Shown: positions 49,601 to 58,571 of the stretch, one piece after another
Position numbering within the stretch: position 1 is the first letter of the stretch
Layout of the letters: every line of letters starts with the position of its first letter
NCBI GenBank assembly: GCA_963422415.1
Contig: OY729430.1
Span: 1-64,000, forward strand
Length of the DNA stretch: 64,000 nucleotides
Source: Bin34 sp963422415
GTDB taxonomy: Bacteria; Chloroflexota; Anaerolineae; Caldilineales; Caldilineaceae
Direction: 5' to 3'
Made by a program: the position numbers and the translations under genes
Notes under the pieces: generated by a model
Database searches by the model: none
What the model was told of the DNA's origin: nothing
What the model saw: only the letters and a program-made list of their open reading frames with translations

Positions 49601-51875
49601 AGACACACCCCAAGACAAGGAAATGGCCGCCGTGGAGCGAGGATTGCTGTACTTGCACGAGCAGAATGTCATCATTCTCCAACAAGGCTTGGCCGTGTTT
49701 CGGCAATCCATGACCCTGAAGCTGAATCCGGAGGCCCGTCCACGACGCTACAACCAAGGAGACTACGAGCCTCTGGCGCGCCACTACAAGGCGCGCGTAA
49801 TCCAAGTGCACGTGATGAACGAGTATGGGATGCTGGGTCTGGAGAGCATGAAGAGGGCGCTGACCTTGGTGCGGGATTACTTTGCCCAAGACAACACAGC
49901 CTTCCTCCGTCGCCATTTCCGGGAAAGACGGGAATTGCTGCAACTCGCCACCAGTCAGCAGTCGCTCACGCAGATCGTGGACGCACTGGGGAATCCCCAG
50001 CAGAGGGCCATCGTGACGGCTCCGCCCAATGAGAACATACTGGTGCTTGCCGGCCCTGGGGCCGGCAAGACCCGGGTGGTGGTGCACCGCTGCGCCTACC
50101 TGACGCGTGTACAGCGGGTGCGGCCCTTCAGCATCTTGGCTCTCTGCTACAACCATGGTTCCGCCGTGACCCTCCGCCGTCGCCTCAAGGCGCTGCTGGG
50201 ATCCGAAGCCTACACTGTCATGGTCTACACATTTCATGGTCTGGCCCTGCGTCTGTTGGGTCACAGTTTCGGCCCTGACTGGAAACAGGACCGGAAAGCG
50301 GCAGACTTCGACCGTCTGATTGCCGATGCCACAGCCCTGCTCCAAGGAAAAAAGACCCTGCTGGGCATGTCGTCGGACCAACAACGGGAGAGGCTGCTGT
50401 CCGGTATCCAGCACATCCTGGTGGACGAGTACCAGGACATCGATGCCCGCCAGTACGACTTGATTTCGGCTCTCGCCGGCCGTTCGCTGGCAGAGGAGGA
50501 AGAGAAGCTCGGCATTCTGGCCGTGGGCGACGACGATCAGAGCATTTATGGCTTCCGCCAAGCCAATGTTACATACATCCGGCAATTCGAGGGAGATTAT
50601 CAGGCGCAACGGCACTATCTAGTGCAGAACTACCGGTCCACCCGGCATATCATCTCCGCCGGAAACAGCCTGATTGCACACAATCGGGATCGGATGAAAA
50701 CGGGACAGGCCATTCGCATCAATGATGCGCGTCAATGGGCGTTGCGCGGCGGACATCTAGGCCGGAAGGATCCCGTGAGCCAAGGTCGGGTGCAGATCAT
50801 CTCGTGCCCGGACATCACCACCCAAGCTGTCGCGGTCGTACAGGAACTGCAACGCCTGCGGGCCCTGTGGCCCGACCTGGAATGGTCGGACATCTCGGTT
50901 CTGGCACGGTCCGGCGTCACTCATGCGGAACTCGCTCATTTTCGTTCTGCCGCTGAACATACCGGGATTCCGGTCAATTTGCCGCTGCCCCAAGACCAAA
51001 CGGTCTCGCTGTTTCGGATTCGCGAGTTCCATGCCCTGCTGCAGAGAATCCGAGCGGCAGCGGATACCCACATAACGCCCCCTATGTTGCGCCGCTGGAT
51101 CGATGCCGGAAGTGCAGACACCAGTCCGTGGCATGCAGCGCTGCATGCAGTGGTGGAGAGTTGGGAGCTGGAAACCGAGGGCGTCGAGCTGTCGGCGAGG
51201 GCGTTTGCCACCTTTCTGGTGGACTGCCTGCGGGAAACGCGCCGGGAGCAACGCCACGGTGCGGGTGTACATGTAGACACCGTCCATGGCAGCAAGGGAC
51301 GGGAGTTTCGGGTGGTCGTGATATTGGACGGCAACTGGCAGATTCGCAGAGAGCGTGACCGGGAGGAGGAACGGCGGCTGTACTACGTGGGCATGACCCG
51401 GGCCAAGGATTGCTTGGCGCTGATGCGGCGCCGAGATTCCGCAAATCCCCATATTGCCCTACTGGAAGGTGAGGTGTATCTGAAACGTGGGGGAGAAACG
51501 AACTGGACCTATCCTCTCAAGAGGTATTGCGCATTGGGCATGAAAGACTTGGACCTGGGCTATGCCGGAGGGTTTCCACCCGGCGACAGGATACATAAGG
51601 TCATCGGCGAACTGAACGCGGGCGACACCGTGGAGTTGGCGATCTCGGGAGGGTTTCTATACCGCCAAGGACAGATCGTCGCCCGATTGAGCCAAGCGGC
51701 TCGGCAGCGGAAGGATCAAGACTGGTCCCGATTCCACACCGTTGAAGGTCGGGTATGGGCCCTGGTGCACCGCAAGGCCGAGGACGAGAATGAGGACTTC
51801 CGGCGCCGAAACCGGTGCGCGGAATGGGAAATTCCCCTGGTGGAGTTGGTTTGGGAGGATTGCCCTGGGCCCTGA
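46620..51875 (+). CDS. Fusion of DEDD exonuclease, RecQ helicase and UvrD-family helicase
   Basis: A single 1751-residue protein with three enzymatic parts. (1) An RNase-H-fold exonuclease domain at 35-165: ALDLEV (D40, E42), LGHNLIHHDLPHL (D97) and NDPVRDAQLAL (D151), where Asn replaces the usual His of DEDDh enzymes. (2) A RecQ-type SF2 helicase at about 310-760: Walker A TSGGKS (K350), DEAH (449-452) in VFDEAHCISKWG, motif VI QEAGRAGRDG, then a winged-helix-like segment. (3) A UvrD/PcrA SF1A helicase at about 1130-1610: GPGAGKT (K1150), DEYQD (1269-1273), GDDDQSIYGFRQAN (1303) and YYVGMTRAKD. The tail after 1610 is a small beta domain. Start GTG at 46620 has no ribosome site. DNA repair or defence are both possible. 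Confidence 0.9.
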   Translation: MNGKPKPANSTWRHTKIELPVPSPSKLELPASLLPIAALDLEVQKQGHIRHMGAVRDDRSFDRKPTTRRDLAASLQGLDDFCRDARFLLGHNLIHHDLPHLRAIQRNLCLLRKPVIDTLCLSPLAFPRNPYHHLVKGYKLVRDSLNDPVRDAQLALCLFIEQYRELRIQAMQNPDLVRFYQYCFATHGQETPTRDYRGLAMVCGTLVESPYQSDSEAWAGLIRLGQGKACPTQLRRVADTCWPAGETRGALPYAVAWLQVAGGNSILPPWVWHQFPELVYILEQWRETPCGRADCSYCRDNHDPLLHLQRFFQYSDFRMTDDGQPLQRELVLKGLQGRSLLGILPTSGGKSVCFQVPALARYQRRGLLTVVISPLQALMKDQVDSLEAKTDTPAVAAVHGLLTPPERGAALEKIRLGDIGLLYLSPEQLRNRSVTRVLRQREIGCWVFDEAHCISKWGSDFRPDYLYCARFIREIAGNQKSMPPVACFTATAKQDVIEDIRQHFREQLDCELELHRAGVERDNLHFEVHLVTQAAKNGRLAELIRERLPDHDSCIVYCATRRATEECAEFLTHVGLPTSHFHGGLEAPLKKEIMNRFMQDEVRIICATNAFGMGVDKENVRLVLHAHVPGSLENYLQEAGRAGRDGEPAECLLLFDEQDVKTQFRLGALSEVHQRDIQQILRGIRSKEKYPGMAVTLTSGELLRADAVDTSFDLDDAQADMKVKTAMAWLERGGFLERNQNSTQVFQGKPLFATLEEAKAKLNRQQLSPFRRQQWELLLSVLINAEPDEGLNADYLAEQLGRLSPDGAKGTLQTCEVMAILNQMAQAGLVSDGLRMTAFLRPKGRNHARGMYAQLCRLERCMLTELYEEHPEAEIGVAYPLNLRLLNQRMLDQGLEYSNPQSLRHMLRSLATDGKGLAGNTGSIEFRYEFKDHYQLQLGRPWKSIWTIVNRRCALSEKILDVLYQALIPEDRSAQREVLVEFSLQNLLEAIRGIDTPQDKEMAAVERGLLYLHEQNVIILQQGLAVFRQSMTLKLNPEARPRRYNQGDYEPLARHYKARVIQVHVMNEYGMLGLESMKRALTLVRDYFAQDNTAFLRRHFRERRELLQLATSQQSLTQIVDALGNPQQRAIVTAPPNENILVLAGPGAGKTRVVVHRCAYLTRVQRVRPFSILALCYNHGSAVTLRRRLKALLGSEAYTVMVYTFHGLALRLLGHSFGPDWKQDRKAADFDRLIADATALLQGKKTLLGMSSDQQRERLLSGIQHILVDEYQDIDARQYDLISALAGRSLAEEEEKLGILAVGDDDQSIYGFRQANVTYIRQFEGDYQAQRHYLVQNYRSTRHIISAGNSLIAHNRDRMKTGQAIRINDARQWALRGGHLGRKDPVSQGRVQIISCPDITTQAVAVVQELQRLRALWPDLEWSDISVLARSGVTHAELAHFRSAAEHTGIPVNLPLPQDQTVSLFRIREFHALLQRIRAAADTHITPPMLRRWIDAGSADTSPWHAALHAVVESWELETEGVELSARAFATFLVDCLRETRREQRHGAGVHVDTVHGSKGREFRVVVILDGNWQIRRERDREEERRLYYVGMTRAKDCLALMRRRDSANPHIALLEGEVYLKRGGETNWTYPLKRYCALGMKDLDLGYAGGFPPGDRIHKVIGELNAGDTVELAISGGFLYRQGQIVARLSQAARQRKDQDWSRFHTVEGRVWALVHRKAEDENEDFRRRNRCAEWEIPLVELVWEDCPGP

Positions 51876-52079
51876 TGGTCCATCCCGCCCCGCTCCGCCC
51901 GTGTCCAACGGGGCAGGCCTGTCTCGCGGGCTTTGGATCCGAGTGAAGGCCTTGCACCTGTCTGAAGCTCTGTCCGTCTGGACTGCTGCGGGCTGGACCT
52001 TGTGGTAATCTGTGCGGCAATCCTTGGCTCGCGAGGTCCGGTGCACGGATCGCCGGCCCGCAGCGAACGCCCTTTGGCC

Positions 52080-52872
52080 GTAGTGCGCAGGGCGCACTAC
52101 AGCATGGCCCATCCCGATCTGTCGGCCCTGATGTATCACACGGGCTATTTTACGCTCAAGCGGCAAACGACTGCCGCGGGCGATATGGTCGAGCCTGGAT
52201 TGGACTTCCCTAACCAGGAAGTGCGGCTGACTTTCACGGACTCCCTGCAACGATGGCAAAAGGGCCTAGTATGGGAATGGTATCGACAGGGTGGACACAG
52301 GCTTGGCAAACCGCCCGAGATCCCGCACGGCTGCACCACTGCATCGACACCTTCATGCAGTAGATTCCCTATCCCCTGCGCTACATGCCCCCCGCACGCG
52401 GGAACTGCACGACTACGAAGTCCATTATCAAGTCATTCTGTACACTGTTTGTCGTGCCATGGGTCTGCCGGTACAAGCCGAGGTACATACAGCCCATGGG
52501 CGCGTTGATCTGGTCATTGCCTGGGACTATCACATCGCGTTGATTGAATGCAAGGTAGGGATGACCGCGGACGATGCCTTGACACAGGTATGGACGCAAG
52601 GATACGCGGAGATGTACCGAGAGGAAGGCAAACCGATCACGGTGTGGGGGCTGCAATTCACGCCTGACCAGCGTACCATCCATGCCAGCGCTGCATGGCG
52701 CTTGGGACGATACGACACGGAGGCGCGCCGCTGGCAACACGAGCCCTGCCGCGTGCCGTTGGCGGAATTGATGCACTTGCCGCCCTCCGCCCGGAAACGC
52801 ATCTTGCAGGAGAGACAACGGGATGAGGACGCACAGACAGTCCCCTCAACCTCGCCCGATTGCGTCCCCTGA
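52080..52872 (+). pseudogene. Decayed AAA-ATPase-like / PD-(D/E)XK nuclease gene
   Basis: Two stretches in different frames belong to one protein family. The first (about 52100-52260) reads HPDLSALMYHTGYFTLKRQT and FPNQEVRLTF, the linker after the AAA-ATPase-like domain. The second (about 52400-52872) is a PDDEXK_9-type nuclease: YEVHYQVILYTVCRAMGLPV, GRVDLVIAWD, then the ExK motif LIECKVG and QVWTQGYAEMYREEGK. Between them lie a frame change near 52280, an in-frame TAG (52361-52363) and another frame change near 52395. The roughly 300-residue ATPase half is missing. The catalytic D-ExK of the nuclease is intact. Confidence 0.75.
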
Positions 52873-53109
52873 TCCCGCTTTGTCCTGCAGGATCTGAATC
52901 ATCCCGGAACCTGCCTCTTCATGCCGCACTCCACAAGATGCAAGCGCCTGGGGTTGTCGGTCGTCACGGGAAGACGCCGCGGGTGACGCCTTCGACAGTC
53001 TGGTCTTGATTTTGCAGAGCCGGAACGAGCTTCGGGAATACTGCCGACCGGCGCGGTGGCGCCATAGCCTGCGAACAACCGTTTTGAGTTCCGTCCGACA
53101 CATGTTGGG

Positions 53110-54615
53110 TCAGCGCAGCATCATGATGGTCGACAAGGGCAGGAGAATGATGCGGGGATCATCCAAGACAGCTGCATCGTCCTGCGTGACTAGAAGCCCA
53201 AACGGCGCGTTATGGGCCGCCTTTTCCAGAAACGAGCGAATCCCCAGCGTGTCCCGCAGAGGATCAATCCGTCTCTGATACTTGATTTCCACCGGAATGC
53301 GTTTTGCGCCGAGTGTCACTATGAAGTCCACTTCCCGATCCAGGCCTCTTGCAGGATAGTGCGCAACGTCCAGTCCCCGAATTGTGGCGGTGACGGCCCC
53401 GAAAATGCTTTCCGCCAAGTGGCCTGCCAGTGACGTGAGATGCGGAAGTCGTGCCAGTTCCTCGGGCACCAGCGGTATGTATTCCTGCAGCCAGCTGGCC
53501 CTCAGGCCATGATCCACCAGACACAGCTTGGGACTGCCCCGCCTACGCTTGAGTCGAATTTCCAGCGGGGGCACCAGATGCACCAAAAGCGAATCGCCGA
53601 GAAATTTCAGGTAGCTGTGTACGCGTTGGGCTGCCACATTCGCGCCCAGAGCCATGCGGGTCTCTTCCGCCAGCAGGGATGCAGTCGGTGTCTGACCGGC
53701 ATAACGGCAGACCAGCCGGAACAATTCCTCCAAGAGGTTCGCGTCGCGTTTGCGCCCTCGTTCCCCTATGCGCAGGTCATGCTGAATAACCCGCTTGATC
53801 ACCGTTTCGTTCAAGTGATCGGCCAGTTCCGCGAACGGGACGTCTTTTTCCCGATGGATCACGGGATAGCCTCCCCGTTCCGAGAAATGGCGGAATGCGT
53901 TCTCCCGAAACTCCCGATGGATCTGTCCATGCTCCCGCAGCTCCATCCAGAACTCCTTTGTCAGAAGATCAGCCAAGCCATTTTCCGGCAGAAAGGGCTG
54001 CGGGGTCTGAATACCCCGCAGCATGCCAATCTCGGTCAGGGACAGGACGCCCGCTTCGATCGTGTTGATCCGTCCTGCCAGGCTGTCTCGTCCCAACGCA
54101 ATGCGCAAGGCGGAACTACCGGTGACGACAGCCTTGACGGTGGAGTTGTCGACCAGCGACTTCAGTTGTACGTCCCATCCTTCAAGATTTTGGATCTCAT
54201 CCAGAAAGAGATAGGCCACCTCTTCCTCTTGCGCCAGGGCGTTGAAGCGTTGAGGGGCGATGGCGCGCTCAAACCAATCCGTAATGCGCAGGATGGGTTC
54301 TGGCAGCTTGGCCAGAGTTTCCAGATCATCAAACTGGACGCGCAAGATGCGACGGGGATGCACGCCTTCGTCCAGCAGATCCTGGATGACTTGAAACTGC
54401 GCGGTCGTCTTGCCCACTTGCCGAGGTCCCCGGACCACAACCACGGGAGCGATATGGGAGTTCAGGCGCCGCCTGAGCTGTGTCACCAAGTGACGCCGTG
54501 TCGCGGGCTGGACCGGCATGGCCTCGTTTTCCCACCACGGGTTGAAGCGACGCAGATCGTCGATCAGCGGACGCGGCAAGCCGGAGTCGACAAATATGGG
54601 AACTTGCTCGTGCAT
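53110..54615 (-). CDS. AAA_14/DUF4143 ATPase
   Basis: A 501-residue ATPase of the type found in mobile and defence-related accessory regions. Walker A GPRQVGKTT is at about 64-72, Walker B YLFLDEIQN at about 135-143 and sensor 1 AVVTGSSAL. The C-terminal DUF4143 half contains PKLCLVDHGLRAS and a PD-(D/E)XK-like core REVDFIVTLGAKRIPVEIKYQ (D and ExK). Function is unproven; many members look like antitoxin- or nuclease-associated ATPases. It appears intact and stands alone between a decayed nuclease gene and a peptidase. Confidence 0.88.
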   Translation of the reverse strand: MHEQVPIFVDSGLPRPLIDDLRRFNPWWENEAMPVQPATRRHLVTQLRRRLNSHIAPVVVVRGPRQVGKTTAQFQVIQDLLDEGVHPRRILRVQFDDLETLAKLPEPILRITDWFERAIAPQRFNALAQEEEVAYLFLDEIQNLEGWDVQLKSLVDNSTVKAVVTGSSALRIALGRDSLAGRINTIEAGVLSLTEIGMLRGIQTPQPFLPENGLADLLTKEFWMELREHGQIHREFRENAFRHFSERGGYPVIHREKDVPFAELADHLNETVIKRVIQHDLRIGERGRKRDANLLEELFRLVCRYAGQTPTASLLAEETRMALGANVAAQRVHSYLKFLGDSLLVHLVPPLEIRLKRRRGSPKLCLVDHGLRASWLQEYIPLVPEELARLPHLTSLAGHLAESIFGAVTATIRGLDVAHYPARGLDREVDFIVTLGAKRIPVEIKYQRRIDPLRDTLGIRSFLEKAAHNAPFGLLVTQDDAAVLDDPRIILLPLSTIMMLR

Positions 54616-54892
54616 GTGGTTCGCCGAGATGAAATCCGATTTGGAATGAGTGTAGCATCACGACTGGCGTCTGGATTCACAAGACGCCAGCGGTCCGATG
54701 GACTTGTCTTTCCGCCTTCTTGCACATTGCGTGGGATTCAAGCCCGTCAACAAGCCCTGTCGCACACAGCAAAGGCTTTCGTTCTACAATGATTCTCATA
54801 TGCAGGGGTGGCTTTGGCCGAAACCCTGCCTGCCGGGTCGTGGCCCAGAGGCCTGCATCTCCATCCCTGACTGTCGCAAGGAACTCTCCGCA
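54616..54892. other. Divergent intergenic region with TACAAT at 54785-54790
   Basis: 277 bases between the divergent DUF4143 ATPase and M20 peptidase genes. TACAAT at 54785-54790 is a probable -10 for the peptidase (108 bases before its ATG). Nothing else was recognised. Confidence 0.4.
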
Positions 54893-56278
54893 ATGTCAAG
54901 CCGCCAAGCCTATCTGACTCAACACCAGCCGCAGTTCATCGCGGACCTGCAGGATTTTGTGTCACTGCCCAGTATCTCCTCGTTACCGGAACATGCCTCG
55001 GACATGGCGACTGCAGCGCAATGGCTTGCCCAGAGGCTGGAAAGGATAGGCTTCGAGAATGTGGAGCAAGTGCCCACGGCTACGCATCCCGTAGTGTATG
55101 CGGACTGGCTGCACGCCGCGGACAAGCCGACGATTTTGCTCTATGGCCACTATGACGTGCAACCCGCCGATCCAGTCGAGCTGTGGCACAGTCCTCCCTT
55201 TGTCCCGGAGGTGCGAGAGGGCCGTCTGTACGGACGCGGAGCCTCGGACAACAAAGGCAATCTGCTGGCCGCCCTGATTGGCTTGGAAGCCATGCTGCAA
55301 GTCGAAGGTAAATTGCCTGTCAACGTCAAGCTGTTCCTGGAAGGGGAGGAGGAAGTCGGAAGCCCCCACTCGTTGCCTCTGCTGGCCCAGGAAAGAGACC
55401 GCTTTGCCTGCGACATCTGTGTCAATGCCGATGGAATTCAATATGCCCCGGATCAGCCCACCATTCTCTATTCCTTCCGAGGCATGGCCTCCTTCCAAGT
55501 GGATGTACAGGGGGCCAAGTCTGATCTGCACTCCGGCATCTACGGCGGCGCTATCGCCAATCCACTCCATGCCTTGGCCTCCATCGTGGCCTCCTTTCAC
55601 AACGCCGACGGCGGAATAGCGGTGGAGGACTTTTACACCGCGGTCGCGGAAATGGACCCGGAGGAACGGTCGCGCCTGGCGCGCGCTCCCTACGACGAGA
55701 TGCAATATCTGGCGGATCTGGGTCTGGACACCGTGTTTGGCGAACCAGGCTATTCCACCAACGAAAGGACTTGGCGCAGACCCACTTTGGAAATCAACGG
55801 CATGTGGGGCGGCTTTCAGGGAAAAGGCACCAAGACCGTTCTGCCCAATGCAGCCCATGCCAAGGTTTCCTGTCGCTTGGTGGCACACCAGAATCCGCAG
55901 CGGATTCTGGAAGCCATCAAGGCGCACGTGCGGCGGATCGCGCCCCCCGGTGTCAGGGTCACTGTCACCCCGGGGGTCGGCAAGGCGGATCCGTACCTGC
56001 TCCCGCTGTCCCATCCCGGAGTGCAGATCTTGGCCGATTCATATCGGGAGCTGTACGCAACGGATCCCATCTACATTGGCAGCGGTGGCACCATTCCCGT
56101 CACGGCCGCCATGTTGGATCAGCTGGGGGTCTACTCGTTGGTCTTTGGCTTCTGCACCCGGGACGAGCAAATCCACGCCCCCAACGAATTCTTCCGCCTT
56201 TCCAGTTTCGCGCGGGCCCAAGAAGCCTATGGCGTTCTGTTGCACAAGTTGGCCCACGCCGACAACCTGAGACAATGA
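54893..56278 (+). CDS. M20 family dipeptidase (CNDP/PepV-like)
   Basis: A 461-residue zinc peptidase. Metal and catalytic residues: YGHYDVQPAD (His, Asp), GRGASDNKGN (bridging Asp), LEGEEEVGSP (catalytic Glu, Glu ligand), NADGIQY (Asp ligand) and a final His in DEQIHAPNEFF. The dimerisation domain lies between (SDLHSGIYGG). Length and motif set fit broad-specificity dipeptidases or carnosinase-like enzymes. Start MSSRQAYLTQHQPQF at 54893 follows AAGGAACTC; the frame continues upstream without support. Confidence 0.93.
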   Translation: MSSRQAYLTQHQPQFIADLQDFVSLPSISSLPEHASDMATAAQWLAQRLERIGFENVEQVPTATHPVVYADWLHAADKPTILLYGHYDVQPADPVELWHSPPFVPEVREGRLYGRGASDNKGNLLAALIGLEAMLQVEGKLPVNVKLFLEGEEEVGSPHSLPLLAQERDRFACDICVNADGIQYAPDQPTILYSFRGMASFQVDVQGAKSDLHSGIYGGAIANPLHALASIVASFHNADGGIAVEDFYTAVAEMDPEERSRLARAPYDEMQYLADLGLDTVFGEPGYSTNERTWRRPTLEINGMWGGFQGKGTKTVLPNAAHAKVSCRLVAHQNPQRILEAIKAHVRRIAPPGVRVTVTPGVGKADPYLLPLSHPGVQILADSYRELYATDPIYIGSGGTIPVTAAMLDQLGVYSLVFGFCTRDEQIHAPNEFFRLSSFARAQEAYGVLLHKLAHADNLRQ

Positions 56279-56401
56279 CGTTGTCCGCCCTCCATGGGAT
56301 CTATGGATCGCCTGTAGTGCGCGGGGCCTTGACCGGGCTCTTCCATCCGCAGAGGATCTCAACCAGGGACCGTGGGCTGGGATGTCTGGCGGCCCGGGGG
56401 T

Positions 56402-57337
56402 TCAGGCGGCCTGTACCGACTGCACGACCTGCATCAGACCCTGTTCCAGCTCCATGCGGGCCGACCAGCCCCAATCCTGCAGGGCCTTGGAGGAATCCAG
56501 ACTGGAGACTTCCACTTCGCCCGGAGGCCGGTCTACGTGAATGGGAGCCCGAGGGTAGTTGGTGAGAGCGGCCAGACGTTCAAAGATCTGACTGACTGAA
56601 GTGGCTTGGCCCGTCCCGATGTTGTATACCCCGGAATTGCCGTATTTCAACGCGGACAGACAGGCTTCCACTATGTCCGAGATGTAGCAAAAGTCTCGAG
56701 CCTGCCTGCCATCGCCATTGATGTGCACTTCCCGTCTCTGCAGCATGGCATCCGCAAAGACGGAAATAACTCCTGCATCGCCTGTGGGATTCTGACGCGG
56801 CCCATACACGTTGGCCAACCGAAGCACTACATAGGGAAAGTCGAAGGCTTGTCCGGATACATGCAGGTGATGCTCGATGGCCAGCTTGTTGACTGCATAG
56901 TGATCCAAGGGCTGTGGCAAATCCCCCTCGCAAAAGGAATGCACCGAACCGTCAGCCCGCTGCCCTTCACCGTAGATGGCACCGCCCGTGCTGGCAAAGA
57001 CAAATTGCTCCACCTTGGATACCCGAGCCAGTTCCATCAGAGCCAAGGAGGAGACCACGTTCACCTGAGCGTAATCGACCGGCTCTCGCAGACTCTCCCG
57101 TACATTCGCCCGCGCCGCTAGATGGAAGACCGCCTGAATTTGGTTGTTGGCGAAAATCTTGGCCAGTCCATCCAGATCCTTCAGGTCCATATGGTAGAAG
57201 AGAGCCTTGCCATTCACATGGGCCTTCTGGCCCGTGCTCAGATTGTCAATCAGGACGACATCCTCCCCCTGCTTGACAAGGGCATCCACCAAGTGGCTAC
57301 CGACGAAGCCTGCTCCGCCTGTCACGAGAACGCTCAT
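56402..57337 (-). CDS. NAD-dependent epimerase/dehydratase, UDP-glucose 4-epimerase-like
   Basis: An extended short-chain dehydrogenase of 311 residues. VLVTGGAGFVGSHLVDALV binds NAD; DNLSTGQKAHV is characteristic of nucleotide-sugar epimerases; HLAARANVRESLREP, FASTGGAIYGE and the YxxxK pair HYAVNKLAIE form the active site; RLANVYGPRQNP follows. It should interconvert UDP-sugars for surface polysaccharides. TATAAC on the minus strand (57353-57358) lies only 15 bases before the ATG, so the message may be nearly leaderless. Confidence 0.92.
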   Translation of the reverse strand: MSVLVTGGAGFVGSHLVDALVKQGEDVVLIDNLSTGQKAHVNGKALFYHMDLKDLDGLAKIFANNQIQAVFHLAARANVRESLREPVDYAQVNVVSSLALMELARVSKVEQFVFASTGGAIYGEGQRADGSVHSFCEGDLPQPLDHYAVNKLAIEHHLHVSGQAFDFPYVVLRLANVYGPRQNPTGDAGVISVFADAMLQRREVHINGDGRQARDFCYISDIVEACLSALKYGNSGVYNIGTGQATSVSQIFERLAALTNYPRAPIHVDRPPGEVEVSSLDSSKALQDWGWSARMELEQGLMQVVQSVQAA

Positions 57338-57364
57338 TGTAGGGTTGGTCCTGTTATACGGGCG

Positions 57365-57676
57365 CTAGATCGCCTGATCATAATTACGGGTGGCATACGC
57401 TTCCTGTATTGCCTGCAGGTACTTGCGTTCCGAGGCCAAAATATGTTCCATTACAGCGCGAATGGACCACTGCCCGGGCCTTGGTGAGGCATCTAGGTCA
57501 GCATCCTCCAGCCCTACAGTGGCAGCCAATAATTTGCCATAGGACAGATCGGCCTCGGTCAGCATGCACTGCGGCATCGTACGGATAGGCAACGGAAATT
57601 CCAATTCGGACATTTGAGTCAGACAAGCCAGAGAGTCCAGGCGGGCAGTCCGGATTTCCGCCAGCAAGGCATCCAT
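57365..57676 (-). CDS. DinB-like protein with internal deletion
   Basis: A 103-residue relative of the two DinB-like proteins at 58572 and 60735. Its start (DALLAEIRTARLDSLACL) aligns with their first 20 residues and its end (EDADLDASPRPGQWSIRAVM, then EHILASERKYLQAIQEAY) with their last 45. The intervening 35 or so residues, including the first metal His in GDHMREH, are missing. It may be inactive. A frame extension to 57751 exists. It is convergent with nothing close and lies 27 bases upstream of the epimerase on the same strand. Confidence 0.6.
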   Translation of the reverse strand: MDALLAEIRTARLDSLACLTQMSELEFPLPIRTMPQCMLTEADLSYGKLLAATVGLEDADLDASPRPGQWSIRAVMEHILASERKYLQAIQEAYATRNYDQAI

Positions 57677-57751
57677 TTGCGCACGGGGTTCATACACAGG
57701 CCCCTCAACGGCATACGCGATGCAGCATTGTAATAATTTACGCCTGTGCAA

Positions 57752-58571
57752 TCAAATATACTTGTGCCAAATCTCCGTCCTGCGCAGCAACAGGAACACC
57801 GTATCGCGCCGTGCATCCATTATGAGCAAACTGCACCATTGTCGCCAATCCATGTATGAGGGACAGGAATACTATGCATTTCAATACGGCGACTCACGAT
57901 TGAATCGAACGACAACGACGAGGGACAATCTGTCGGTGGCACAGCCAATCTTGCCGGCAATGTCATGAAGCATGGTTGCTGTCTCCCAAGAAGGATCGAA
58001 CAAGTCAAAGCCGGAGATGGTCTTGGCAGTTCCACCATTCTGGAATGATCCAGGTTTTCAGCCATAGCCGATCCAATGCACCCAATGTAATTCCCGAAGC
58101 CGATCGCGTTTCTCCGCCAAGGCCATGGAGCAACGGACTGTCGGCAATGGCATGCAGAGACTCAAGCAGGGCAAACTGGTCCGCGGCGACAGTGCACATT
58201 GCCAGTGCGTCTGCTGTGAACGCCAAGAACAGGTCTGCCTTGCGGGTGGCCGAGTCGGGACTGTAGTGATGAGAAGCGGTGGATATTTAGGCGACGGAAT
58301 GAAGGGGGCGGACAAGACAAAATGCAACCCTCTTGGGAGGGAAACAGGGCCATGAACGCCAATCTCGCCGATGATCGGGTCTACGACTGAAGGATACACA
58401 TTCCCGTCCAGCGCGCAGCCCGCACGATCTTCCTGGACCCGAGATGCAATTCCGCTTGAAACGGTGATCAGCAGGATTTGTGCCCGCGGACACCATCGGC
58501 ACTCAGAGCATTGACAGTCTATTGGCTACAATGATGATTTTGGTCGACCCCAATCTGATAGGAAAATGCCC
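57752..58571. other. Gene-poor interval with possible gene remnant
   Basis: About 820 bases. A minus-strand frame (58005-58226) has a protein-like sequence (DQFALLESLHAIADSPLLHG), and a shifted frame upstream (about 58300-58450) gives PSVVDPIIGEIGVHGPVS. Together they may be a decayed gene of unknown family. TACAAT at 58527-58532 belongs to the next gene; a TTGACA at 58511 is only 10 bases from it. Confidence 0.4.
58527..58532 (+). promoter_or_regulatory. Probable -10 element of the first DinB-like gene
   Basis: TTGGCTACAATG here is repeated base for base at the second DinB-like gene (60683-60688 hexamer), so the promoter seems to have been duplicated with the gene. Confidence 0.5.

Noticed and set aside
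58511..58532. TTGACA followed by TACAAT as a full sigma-70 promoter
   Set aside because: The spacer is only 10 bases, too short for a standard promoter; only the -10 is kept.
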